Part shown: one piece after another, positions 24,496-36,044 of the stretch
How the letters are laid out: each line of letters starts with the position of its first letter
How positions within the stretch are numbered: the first letter of the stretch is position 1
NCBI GenBank assembly: GCA_030998015.1
Contig: JARWMV010000241.1
Location: 248,001-312,000, forward strand
Origin: Ceratorhiza oryzae-sativae
Taxonomy: Eukaryota > Basidiomycota > Agaricomycetes > Cantharellales > Ceratobasidiaceae
Direction: 5' to 3'
Length of the DNA stretch: 64,000 nt
The notes under the pieces: model-generated
Told to the model about the DNA's origin: nothing
Databases searched by the model: none
What the model saw: only the letters and a program-made list of their open reading frames with translations
Program-made: the position numbers and the translations under genes

Positions 24496-25608
24496 ACTCC
24501 GAGTAATCCAAGTGAAGGCGGTCTGCCACGGGGCTGGCTTTACTATCCTGAAGCCAATAAACGACATGCTGCTTTGGACTTCATGTCAAAACGTGTCTCT
24601 AATTTTCAGAAATGGAATCGGGTGATCCCAGCCTGCCGGGCACAAAACATGAGACATGAGCTTCAGATTGGAAAATAAACCCAGTGTAACGGGAGAATCG
24701 AATTGCCGAATAAACTTTACCACGAGCACCCAAGCAGGAAACTAAAAAGCACTGGGAGAGTGAAACCGAGGCTGGTCGAGATTCATTTGTCGTTATCTGC
24801 ATCAAAGTCGATCAACACCCAGTAAGGATAAGTTAAACTGTGAATACAGGTTTAGCGTGTTCATCCCTGACCACGATGGCTGAAAAGAAAGAGGGGGCTG
24901 CCTATACCAGAAAGTGTCCGTATATGCAGTTTCAAAGTCGCACATGAGTTCATACTCTGCCCTGAGGCTATATTGACCTATCCTAATGGGTATAGCCAGA
25001 TGCCGCGTATGAGACAAAGATAAAAACTGTACAGAATCTAAACTTATGGCAAATGTTCACGCATTGTGAGCGAAGGCGAGAAAAAAGTGACGACTGGACT
25101 CTAGAGTTAAACCAGTGATCCATTCCCAGGCCCACGCGCTGCCCCCAGTGTCCGCTAGCGCCCTTGAAATATAGTCATGTAGCAGTCTGATAGTGGCGTT
25201 ATACAGCGCCATTTACTCCCACCAATTACTTGTTTTGATGCTACACTGTTGACTCTCGAATGACATGAATGAATCCGAGGGAAAATCGTATTCACTGTTT
25301 GTGAGGAGCCTACAATTGGTAGCTACACAATTTCGCGTCTTGGCCAGAGCTTGGAATGGCGTTGCAGAGCCTAGTTTACTGAAGTTATCCAGCTAGGTAC
25401 TTGATTTATATACTAAGCCCGCCAGATAGGCCCACCGTTGTATGAGTCACTCCAGTCAGCCGCTATTGGGATGAAACATTCATGTTCATGCTCGCGTTCT
25501 AAGCAGTGGGATAAAACAACTCTCCCAACCCAGCACCTTGCATTCAAATTAGATTACACGTATAAATGTCGACCCCTCCCCTCCCCCCCCATGAGCAGTT
25601 GTTCAGCT
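24496..25608. other. Intergenic between permease promoter and MATE 3' end
   Basis: About 1.1 kb, short frames only. I see no gene, repeat or structured RNA. Confidence 0.45.
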
Positions 25609-27663
25609 TCATACTTCAGATACGATAGAGTCCCCATCCTCGCTCTCGTTTTCCATACCTAATCTCTCCTTTGTCATTTCAACTTCCTTTTCCCAGTCAG
25701 TTCTTAGCACAACCCAGACTGACACGGTGGCTGCAAAGAAAAGCGCGGCTGCCAGGCCTGCCCAAAGTCCCCTCAAACCGAAGTTTCCCCAAAACGCCAG
25801 AGCCACACCAAGTGGGATACCTAAGCAAACAGCATGGGTGAGAACGAATTCGAAAATCAGCAATAAGGACAAACCGATAACATAATAGGAGCATATATTC
25901 ACTAATGCTCCAAATAAGAACATGCCACGAGCACGAAGGACACCATCTGTGACGCACGTTATGCCCTCTACAATCTAGCGGAAACATTCTAAACAGTTGT
26001 GCTATTTCGCTAAAAGCGCATAACACATACCTGGAAGAGAGCAACAAGGGGAAGGACCGAAGCCACAAGCGAAACAACCTCCTCGTCGTTGTTGAAAAGT
26101 CGGGCCCAGTTATGTCGGAATACCATGAATATCGAGCTAATCAAACATTCGCTTTGAGTGAAATGTTTCTAGCACGGATTAAATCACTCTAACCTTTGGA
26201 TTATAGCGGTCACCAGTGACATCCCGATGGAAATTTCGGCCGCAAGTTTCGCTTGCCTGGGATGACCCGAGCCAAGCATATTGCCAACTCTTACTGACGT
26301 GGCGAGACCCAGTGAGAACGGCGTCTGAAATACAATACTTGAAGATACCAGCAAAACGCTGAGAGCAAGCTCCAGTGATCCTAACCTAGAACTTCGTCTT
26401 AGAAACGAATGGCACGATGCGAGGAAAGAGACTTCATACTGCGAAGCCGCAAGTGCGACAAACTCCCAACTCCACCAATCACTTGCAATTTGGCCCGTCC
26501 CAGACAGTCCAAGCTTGAATAGTTTGGGGAGCTCTTTGAATGCAGAACGATTTATTGTGTGCCAAGCAGTTGTAGGGACGAATAAGTACCCATAGAGGAT
26601 AGAAAGAATGGCCATGAAGGTGTATGAGATGCTGCTTGCAATTGGCGCTCCGATAAATCTAGAAAGTAATTCATTAAGATAATTGGGAGACAGTAGTCTA
26701 TTGCGCACCCAATTCTTATCGATCTGGGGCCCCAAACCAGAAGGTAGTTGAATAGGACATTAAGCGGGGCAATTACTAGTGTTATGAATGTTGGAACTTG
26801 CACGAGGCCCTGAGCCTGGAAATAGCGGCTATATGTAATCGAACTTCAGCGCGAAAGCAAGGATTTATGAGACCAGGTAACATGCCGAGATATTATGTTA
26901 TGGCTTGTCCAGGGAGACTCAGTACGAACCACCGAAGATAGACACCAGCTAGATGGGCAATCTTTGGCTCTTGCCGAAGTTTTAGGAGGATCCATTCAGC
27001 ATTAAGCCAGATGGCAATGATGGGCTACAACTCGTTTATAGTGAACAGATTGATCTCGCGGACAGCAACAGCACTTACCACCATGATCATGTATATTAAT
27101 ATTGTCATTCGCTGCGTCCATAACCCAACATCTTGTGGTCGGTCGCTTGTCCATGCTTGAGGCAACAGAGAGTCCAGGGCGCTGGTGAAGCCATAGATGA
27201 TGCTCAAGCCGGATACAGAAGCCGTCATTGAGCCTAAAGATGAAGCGGCGAGTGCATCCGTCGATATGTGCCCGATTGCAATGACGGGCACGAAAGAGAG
27301 CGAGTATTCTAGCAGTTGAGTGCTAAGTGAACACATGATGACGTCAGTTCAAAGCGTAAGTATAGCAGCCCCAAAAAACGTACCCGAATATTGGAACCGC
27401 ATACCCGAGCATAAGCTGGAACATGGTTTAGCCCAATCTTGAATGATAATCAAAACACAACTTACCCAAGCTTCTGCCTTGATCTCCGCTAACGTATGGG
27501 TCTGACGCTCAGTTTTCGGTCGTTTAGACAGAAGTAAAGGCGTTGTTTCCACCAGTGTTCGGGAAATGCTCGAAGTCGTTGAGCGCCCCGGCATATACTC
27601 CGGTTCCACAACAGTTTCCAAGTCTGGCTGGGTTGAGCGAAAGGAAGAAGCCGAGGAAGCCAT
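25609..27663 (-). CDS. MATE-family efflux transporter
   Basis: Ten exons (27663-27466, 27415-27384, 27322-27079, 27024-26930, 26828-26709, 26658-26440, 26385-26194, 26136-26031, 25974-25875, 25820-25609) give 505 residues with about twelve hydrophobic helices. MATE features include IGHISTDALAASSLGSMTAS, a GLSIIYGFTSALDSLLPQA stretch matching the family's conserved first-repeat motif, a GAPIASSISY helix, GLATSVRVGNMLGSG in the second repeat and ITCVTDGVLRARG. Family members export organic cations, drugs or metabolites in exchange for H+ or Na+. The intron at 25821-25874 is 54 nt, in phase and stop-free, so retention would insert 18 residues. It is divergent from MSH2 with 255 bp between start codons. 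Confidence 0.9.
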
Positions 27664-27918
27664 GCTGTATGTATATATCAAGTCCTATGGTTCAGTTTAT
27701 GTTCAGTTTATAAGATTCTAACGGCCATCTAGCTATGTGGTGGTAAAGAGCTCCAGTGGCGTGTCTAAGCCGGAACTCAGCGGCCGGCCTCTGGTCATTT
27801 TCAATCATAAGCGACGGTGACGTAAACGAGGTGAGATTGCCGAGAGTCACGTGGCCCGACACTCGCCGCCGGACCTGCCCTGAACTTTATCCTCAACGCG
27901 CTTGCCATCTCGCCCAGC
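27664..27918. promoter_or_regulatory. Shared MATE/MSH2 divergent promoter
   Basis: A 255-bp region separates the two start codons. It holds TGACGTAA at 27818-27825 (bZIP-type) and TCACGTGG at 27847-27854 (E-box). Motifs are seen; regulation is inferred. Confidence 0.4.
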
Positions 27919-30900
27919 ATGATGTACGCAAAAGAAAAAGTTGATACCCCAGACCTCGGCAAGTGCAGGGTTAGATCTATTTGGTCCGTCTACTTACTAT
28001 TTTCATAGACAATGCTGTTGCATCTGGCTTTTGCGCGTTCGTTAATGGATTACCCCAGTGAGTGTCTGCTTTCTATAGCAAATTCTCTAAGCTGACAGGG
28101 CCTGTAAGAAACCCGAGGATACTATCCGGCTATTTGAGAGACCCGTACGTCGTGTGATTCAACCTCGCTTTTCCTACTCAAGCTTTCTCTTAGGACTATT
28201 ACACCGCTCATGGCACAGACGCAACTTTCGTAGCCACACATGTCTTTCACACACTCTCCGTCATAAAGCAGCTAGGCAAAGGGAGCGATTCCCTCCCATC
28301 GGTCACGCTCTCCTCTACAGTCGCCAAGATGTTCCTTCGCGAGGCGCTCACAACACGTCAACTTCGGGTCGAAATATGGGGACAGGAAAGCGGCAAGGGC
28401 AAGTCTAACAGCTGGGAACTTGTTCGCCGAGCCTCGCCAGGCAACCTACAAGACGTTGAGGACTTGCTATTCTCAAACACCGACCTGGAAAGCGCCCCGA
28501 TTGTCATGGCGGTACGCTTGAACAAACGCGAGGGCGGACGAACAGTTGGTGTTGCTTTTGCCGACGCCTCCGCCAGGGAGATCGGCGTGTCAGAATTCCC
28601 AGACAACGATTTGCTATCCAACTTTGAGGTGAGCCGTAAAATCCTGCACAGTTTGTGACACGCACTGACGTACCTGAATTAGGCGCTTCTTATTCAACTC
28701 GACGTCAAGGAATGCGTAATACAATCAGATGACAAACGCACGGACATCGAATTGAGCAAACTCCGTGAAGTCATCGAGCGATGTAACGTTGTACTCACCG
28801 AGCGAAAGTCCGGTATGTACCTGCGCCACGTTTGGTCATCCCCATCATCTGACCTTTTTTTAGGTGAATTCAATGCCAAAAACATCGAACAAGATCTCAG
28901 TCGACTACTTAAAACTGACCTTGCTGCTGCGGCTCTTCGTAAGTCTTTAAGAGCACGTTCAAATACAACTTACTTATCCCCCGCCAACCAGCACAATATG
29001 ACCTCAAAACGGCGATGTCTGCTGCTGCCGGACTTATCTCGTACCTTGCCCTTACAGCCGAGTCGACCAACGCGCACCAATACACACTCCGCACGCATGA
29101 CCTCGCACAGTTCATGCGACTAGATGCTAGCGCGGTTCGAGCGCTCAACCTGATGCCTGCTCCAGGCCTTGGTGGGGGTGGAGGTGGACGTCAATCGGCA
29201 AACACGAGTCTGTTGGGATTGCTGAACCGCTGCAAGACGGGTCAAGGAGCAAGACTTTTAGCCCAGTGGCTGAAGCAACCATTGATAAACTTGCATGCGA
29301 TTGGTGTGTTTGATTTGGCCGTTTATTACTTCATGCACTCACACTCTAGATGTAGAAACGAGGCAGAACTTGGTCGAAGCCTTTGTAAATGAGGGCGAAT
29401 CGCGTGAGACATTGCAGAACGACTATCTCCGAGCTATGCCCGACTTTCATCGTATTGGGAAGCGGTTCCAGAAGGGTGGAGCAACATTGGAAGACGTAGT
29501 TCGAGTTTATCAGGCAGCGCTCAAGGTTGGCTGAACATCTCTTAACCCGGGCTTTCACTAAACATGGGAGGCTGTAGATTCCTGGGTTAATTATGACCCT
29601 GCAAGCAGTGGGAGAAGAAGACGTTCACAAAGCGTTGATCAAGACTCAATATGTTGACGCTCTGGAGGTTTGCTACTGTCCCTTGTCGTTCGGACAACTA
29701 TCTAACGCCACCGACGCTAGGAATACTCCACGAGCCTCGGAAAGTATACCGAAATGGTCGAGCAAACGATTGACCTAAAGGAACTAGATCGACACAATTA
29801 TGTGATTAAACCCGACTATGATCAAGGTTTGAAACGGCTCGCCATGAAGCTCTCCGAAGTTCGAGATGGTTTGGATGAGGAACATCAAAATGTTGGTCGT
29901 GATCTAGGATTGGAACTGGACAAAAAACTACATTTGGAGAACAACCCGTCGCATGGATACTGCTTCAGGCTAAGTAAGAATGTAAGCTGTCTTGCAGTCG
30001 TCGCTAGAGACAGTGGTTGAAAGCAAGGATGTGACACCAGGACGCAAAAGCGATCCACAACAAACGGCAGTACAACGAGATCTCTACCCAAAAAGCTGGC
30101 GTGTTGTTTACGACGCCACAGCTCCGCGAGCTTTCAAACGAGTATGGCTCGCTTTCGGATCAATACTCTCGTGCTCAGAGTGGGCTAGTCAAAGAGGTCG
30201 TTGGCATCGCGGGTGAGCACCTGTTCAATGACCTATTCCTGGCTCCACCGTTGCGAGATTCAATGAATTAACAAAGCGGTGCTTAGCGACGTACATATCG
30301 GTGTTGGAAAACTTGGACGTGATCATTGCACACCTAGACGTGATCGTGAGGTACGCGCATCCACTAAAGAGGCGCGTTTAGTCACTCTAACTATTACGGG
30401 GGCGCCTTTGTTCTATCTAGTTTCGCGCACGTTTCGGCCAACTCTGCGACCCCCTACGTAAAGCCGAGAGTTATGGAGAAAGGCAAGGCTCACGGGACCA
30501 AAACGTGCATTTAATTTCGTGCTGATCATTCTGCGAACATAGGCAGTGGCGATCTGGTCATCAGAGAAGGCCGCCACCCGTGCCTCGAAGTCCAGGAGGA
30601 AGTCACTTTCATCCCAAACGACACGGAACTCCGCCGAGGTGAGCTACGGTCACAGTCCAAATCAGCTTTTTTTGGCGTGACACTTACTTTGTTCGCTCAG
30701 AGCAAAGCGAGTTTTTGATCATTTCCGGACCAAACATGGGCGGCAAATCGACGTACATTCGTCAGGTTCGTTTTCTTTCGTATTCCGATCTTATGCACTA
30801 TCAAGCCAACAAAGCGCGCTTGTACGTAGGTCGGTGTTATTGCCCTGATGGCTCAGTGCGGTTGCTTTGTCCCGGCGTCTGAAGCCCAACTACCGGTGTT

Positions 30901-31930
30901 TGACTCGATCCTCGCGCGCGTCGGAGCAGGCGACAGCCAACTCAAGGGTGTATCGACATTCATGGCTGAGATGCTCGAGACCGCGACGATCCTCAGGGTG
31001 AGCCGCGCTTCCCTTTTTCAAAGCAAGCCTTTGAGCCGCTGCTAATGCCGACGTATCCCGGACATTTATTAAGTCGGCAACAAAGGATTCGCTGATTATC
31101 ATTGATGAACTCGGACGCGGTACGTCAACTTACGACGGGTTTGGGCTTGCCTGGGCCATATCCGAGTAAGCTGTTTCATCTTCAGAGCGCGTTATTTATA
31201 CTAATTTGGCGCGTAGACATATTGCTACAAAGATCCGCGCATTTTGTTTGTTTGCTACGCATTTCCACGAGTTGACTACGCTTGCCGAAGAAGTTGGGCA
31301 CGTCAAGAACTTGCATGTCGTCGCACATGTGAACCAAACCGGAAATACTAAACAAGAGCGAGACATCACGCTCCTGTACAAGGTCGAACCTGGTACATCC
31401 ATTCGCTCGAACGCAAGCTAAAGAGTCTGATCAATATGACGTTGACAGGTGTTTGTGATCAGAGCTTTGGTATCCACGTTGCGGAGCTGGCGAATTTCCC
31501 TGAAAATGTTGTCAAGGTCGGTTTCAGAGTCTGTCCGAGTCGATTTGGGGAACAATGCTGATGGCGATCTCGAATTATGTCTAGCTCGCGAAGCGCAAGG
31601 CTGAGGAGCTCGAAGACTTTGGTGGAGGTTTGTGCCCGATCTCTCTCTCACGTCATTATACTCTTCTGAACCACGCGCGCAGATTCAGCCGCCCCCGATT
31701 TTTCAAAGGAGGTCACGGAAGAAGGCGCGAAGGTGCTTGAAGATGTGTTGGGTGAGTGGGCTAAACGGACTGGAAACAGTGCGGCAGGAGAAAAGGGCGG
31801 CGAGGACGATGCGATGGAGGTCGAGGGTGACACCGAAGAGCAGCTTCGGGTGTTGAAAGAGGTGTTTGAGAAGCACCGGTCGCGGATTGAGGGTAATGCT
31901 TGGTGTCAGTCTGTGTTGGGCTCGCTCTAG
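27919..31930 (+). CDS. MSH2: DNA mismatch repair protein MSH2
   Basis: MSH2 is the common subunit of the MutS-alpha and MutS-beta mismatch recognition dimers. Twenty-one exons give 955 residues, matching yeast and animal MSH2. Exon starts: 27919, 28009, 28099, 28194, 28683, 28864, 28992, 29350, 29578, 29721, 30041, 30287, 30421, 30543, 30701, 30830, 31074, 31217, 31449, 31585, 31683. Motifs: [26 protein letters not shown], Walker [33 protein letters not shown], Walker [26 protein letters not shown] and [18 protein letters not shown]. Introns 1 (27959-28008, GCAAGT) and 13 (30483-30542, GCAAGG) have GC donors; both are forced by conserved joins (DLD-NA and MEKG-SGD). The frame is fully intact. 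An ATG at 27922 could also start translation. Confidence 0.96.
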
Positions 31931-32230
31931 TTTGAATCTCATGCTTCCTGTTGGCGATGCTTTTATTAATTTATACTGTACATACGATATTTAATTATAC
32001 ACACTGTGTTGTCAGATGGCTCGGTGGAAGTGGTGCTGTCTAGTCCCGTGACCAGCCACTCGTCAGTTGCCGGTAAGAATTACTTCCGACTCCGTTTTCG
32101 ACATACGACAATTCTAGGGTGAGCGCAACGAGTAGTGCACAAGTACCGACGTAGGCTGACTCTTTTATTCTAGACGTAGGTCAAATCTTGGTCCTTTGAT
32201 TACTAGCTCTAACACGACTGCAGCTAAACG

Positions 32231-32999
32231 ATGTCGACCTTTTCTAATGCGCCGATCGTGATTGACGGCAAGGGCCACTTGCTCGGCCGGCTGGCGACCG
32301 TCATCTCCAAGCAGATCCTCAACGGCCAGAAAATCGTTGTTGTCCGATGCGAAGAGGTCAACATCAGCGGCAGCTTTTTCCGCAACAAGGTAGCGTCGTC
32401 TCCCTGCTCACCACCAACCGCATCATCGTGACCCAGGTATGGATCGACCTTAGCTCCGCTACCACAACTTTTTGCACAAGCGACACATCGTCAACCCGAA
32501 AAAGTCGGGTCCGTTCCATCACCGCGCACCGTCTCGTATCCTGTTCAAGGCTATCCGGGGCATGCTCCCGCACAAGACGGCGCGTGGTGCGGCCGCCATT
32601 GAGCGCTTGAAGATGTTCGAGGGTGTGCCCCCGCCGTATGACCGCAAGAAGAAGATGGTCGTGCCCGAGGCGTTGAGGGTGCTCCGACTCAAGCCCGGTC
32701 GCAAATACTGCACTGTCAAGGTGAGTTTGGAGTCGGACGGAGAATGCACACGGAAATTGACTGTGGTGGCAGCGTCTGTCGCACGAGGTCGGCTGGGGAT
32801 ACAAGGATGTTGTCGACCGTCTGGAGGAGAAGAGGAAGGTCAAGGCAAAGGCCTTCTACGAGCGCAAGGTCCGTCACGCATTTATCCGCCTGTTTACTCT
32901 GTCTGACCGTATCCACAGCTGGCAGCTGTCAAGCTCCGCCAAAAGGCAATCCAAGACCAGGCCTCGTCGTTTGAGAAACTCGCGGCGCTCGGTCACTAG
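32231..32999 (+). CDS. RPL16: 60S ribosomal protein uL13 (L13a/Rpl16)
   Basis: Four exons (32231-32389, 32454-32720, 32773-32868, 32919-32999) give 200 residues, the family length. uL13 is a structural protein of the large cytosolic ribosomal subunit. Signature blocks are [36 protein letters not shown], the [20 protein letters not shown] block, [39 protein letters not shown] and the tail [12 protein letters not shown]. All borders are GT-AG and the frame is clean. About 230 bp upstream, after MSH2, a pyrimidine-rich leader is visible, consistent with a ribosomal-protein promoter. Codon use is visibly biased to C-ending codons, as expected for a highly expressed gene. Confidence 0.96.
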
Positions 33000-33276
33000 A
33001 TTGCTCCCCCTGTACCTCCTCCCCCTCTCCTCTCCCCGTTCTGCAGCCAGGACGAGGGATAGCTCCCCTCCCTTGCCGTATGTACGCCTATCGCTCTTGT
33101 GTTTATGCCCCCGTGTTCAAACTTTCATGCTGGTATTGGCTAATTGTGTGCGATGAACCAAACCAAAACACTGAGACGAGTTGAACTTGACACATTCAAT
33201 TACCATCCAAATCATGCGCGTAAATCAAATTAAAAAAACACAACACCCATCACCACCCATCACCCGAACCGTTCAT

Positions 33277-35487
33277 TCAAGGAGTACTGCCCGTCCCTCT
33301 CGCACCGCCCGCGCCAAACGACCCGCGGCCACTGCTCCCAAACGCTCCCCGGCCTTGACTAAACGCCCCAAAGGCGCCTCCGCCCGAGATCGGCGTTTCC
33401 GGTCCGCCGCGCCGGAACGCGGTCTGGGGCGGCATGATCGAGATGTATTTGGACGCAGGTGCACGTTCGTCCGAGTTAAACTGGAGACGATTAAAGGGTT
33501 GTTTGTTTGGTTAATGCCGTAGTCGGACGGGGGCAGGACAAGGGGGGAGGTCCGGACAATGACGCGCGAGGTCGCACGGACGGCCATCAAAACGGACGAT
33601 TGACAGACCGGGGATGTACGATCGAACCGAGAGAAAATCGGGACAATGACACAGAAGCGAGCAGCGAGTCAGAAAACAATGCTTGTGGACATAAAGGATT
33701 GGAGAGGAACCACGCGTACCTGGAATTCGAGCTGGATCCCGGGCTCCTTGTCGAGATCGAGGAGCTTGACCAAGCGTTTGCCGACGGCGTTTACCCGCTC
33801 GACGTCGTCCTTTTGTCGAATCCAGAGTTGGATCCTGTCGATCTTGGATCGGAGCGAGACGACTGTTCGGGTTTGTTTGTTAATTTTTGTTGAAAGGAGG
33901 CAAGAGGAAGACAGGGGAGTGCGTACCGGCACCACAAATAATATCGTCCTTGTCATCCAACTCTTGCCCGACGAGGCCCATTGCGAGCCAGGACCAACAC
34001 CGATCCAGCAATGCCGGATTGTTACGCATCGTGATCACCCATTTACCGCCCTGCGAATCGGAACATCAAAATGATCAACCAACAAAGAGCCCATTAATAG
34101 TGAACAGGAGGATAATAAGTCAGAAGCATCAAAATTAGGAAAAAGGAGACGCGACATCAGCCTCGTCACAATGGCAAGTCACAGCGTCAAACAATAAGAC
34201 TCACGTTTGCGTTGGCCGGGTCCTCCCACATCGGCTTGATGTCCGACTTGAACATATGATAGTTTGACCCTCGTTCGAGCTTGCTCGGAGGTTTAACCCA
34301 GTTGAATAACCGGCAAAAGTCTTCTACCTTTATTCGTTCATCTGGTTAGACAATTTGGGGGAGGGGATGATCTAAGGAACTGGATCGACGCACTGTCTTG
34401 AATTTGCCGACAATGTTCAGTCCAGCTTCATAATCGCCTGATTCCGTATTCGACGGTGTGTAGGGTACAGGCGTCGACTCGCCGCCGGTCGGACGAGCCT
34501 GGGGCGGCTTTGCGTCGAAATAAAACGTCCTGTCCATGACGACATCAAGATGACCAAGTCTCTACACCAAACTTCAAACACTCACCATTTGTGTCTCAAC
34601 GGATGCAACTGGCTCAGATCGACCTCTGGCTTTCCATTCGCACTACCACTGGCACTACCAGCCTCGTCCGCAATCTCCCCGGGCTCGAGGTCCCACCAGC
34701 CGGCGTCGACGCACCCGACTCGTCCTTGTCCTTGTCTTTATCCTTGTCCTTTCCAGCCTCACGCGCCTTGAGCCGTCCAGCGATCGCGTCCAGACTCGGC
34801 ACGTTCTTGTAACCCCTCGGCATCGGCGCGCCCTTGGGCACCTCTTCCCCGTTCGGGTCCGAGACCGATACAGCCGGCAGGTCAAACGGTGCGCGCTCCG
34901 ACACGCTCGAGTTGGGCCCACTGTCGGGCCCCTGAGAGTGGCTCGAGGTGTGGCTCGTCGTGCGCAGGATCGAGGTCGCGAGGCGGGGGCGGGCCGAGGC
35001 GGAGCCGGTCGAGGTCGAGGGTGTGATGTTCATTCTGTGGGCCGTGGTAGATCAAGGATGAATTAGCTATTTTGGAGAAAGAGGAAGGAGGGGGGGCGGT
35101 ATATATATAAAGGGACGATGTGGCAAGGGAGATTGAACAGAATTGGGTCAAGGTGGCAATGAGATGACCATCACCAGGCAGTCGATTGGCAGAACACAGG
35201 ATAGCCATGGCCATGGAAAAAAAACTGCTCATTGAGATCACGTCGAGGATAGGCAACCAGGAGCACAAACCCAGGCCCGGTCTAGAAACCGAGCATCGAG
35301 CACATGCCCGCTCATCGAGACCAAGGAGCCAACGACAAGAGATAGAAAAAGCAGGGGAAGCGACATACCGGGCGGCCAAGTCTTCCAATCCGGGCAACCG
35401 CCTCGATCCCCCCGTGCCCGACGATGCGGTGCGCTTCATCTCTGGTGCAGCCGTCGCGGCTGTAGTGCTGTTCTCCTCGTCGGCCAT
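33277..35487 (-). CDS. Cap-binding eIF4E-family protein, class II (4EHP-like)
   Basis: Seven exons in my model: 35487-35369, 35034-34586, 34529-34394, 34327-34205, 34050-33927, 33862-33720, 33480-33277; about 432 residues. The core has HPLRHKWTFYFD, IVGKFKTVEDFCRLFNW, SDIKPMWEDPANANGGKW, LLDRCWSWLAMGLVGQELDD, IICGAVVSLRSKIDRIQLW and KYISIMPPQTAF. Human Trp46 and Trp56 positions read as Tyr (WTFYF, GDYEAG), as in class II/4EHP-type proteins, which often repress translation. A long N-terminus contains PRGYKNVPSLDAIAGRL; the C-terminus is Gly/Phe-rich. One base is missing near 34692 (a GGG run), needed to pass from the PAGG block to the acidic PGEIADEAG block. Introns 1 (334 nt) and 6 (239 nt) are long. 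Confidence 0.85.
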
Positions 35488-36044
35488 CGCTGGTCGTTGT
35501 CTGATACCAAAGAGGCCAACAAGCTGAAAATGCGACAAATGAGGGGGAACCGGAATCAGAGACAGAGACGCTCAACGCCTGTGTGTCTCTCTGACCGCGG
35601 AGCAGTGCTTATTCGCGGCACAAGAAACCGGAATCCGCGGAAGTGCCTCTTTGGGTCTTCTTCGCTGCAATACATACGCGCGGATTGCGACTAGTGAAAA
35701 TCACTCGGATGAAATGAAGCCATTGACTTTTTTTTTTTTTTCATTGACATTGTACTGCACTGCACACACTGGGACCCAAGAGAAATGAGATGATGAGAGT
35801 TCAGGTTGCATATAAGGATATGAGAGGATGCAGAGAAAGAGATGCTAGGAAAACAGACAGGTTGGACCGGGCCAATGATAGCGAGACAGAGACGAGAGCG
35901 AACGAATGACGGGTAGTCAAAAGGGGTGCATATAGGCACAATGAAAAGAGCAGAGACCGAGACGAAGAATAGACGAAAGGGATGCTATGGTAGGCTAATA
36001 AACGCGGGGATAAGGTAGACGTCAACAAGGCACGGAGGGGCTGG
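35488..36044. other. Intergenic, nothing supported
   Basis: About 560 bases with a T run near 35729-35741. No gene, RNA or repeat family is recognised. Confidence 0.45.

Noticed and set aside
30483..30582. Alternative GT donor (GTGCAT) in MSH2 intron 13
   Set aside because: It would insert extra residues between MEKG and the next conserved block; homologues have no insertion there, so the GC donor fits better.
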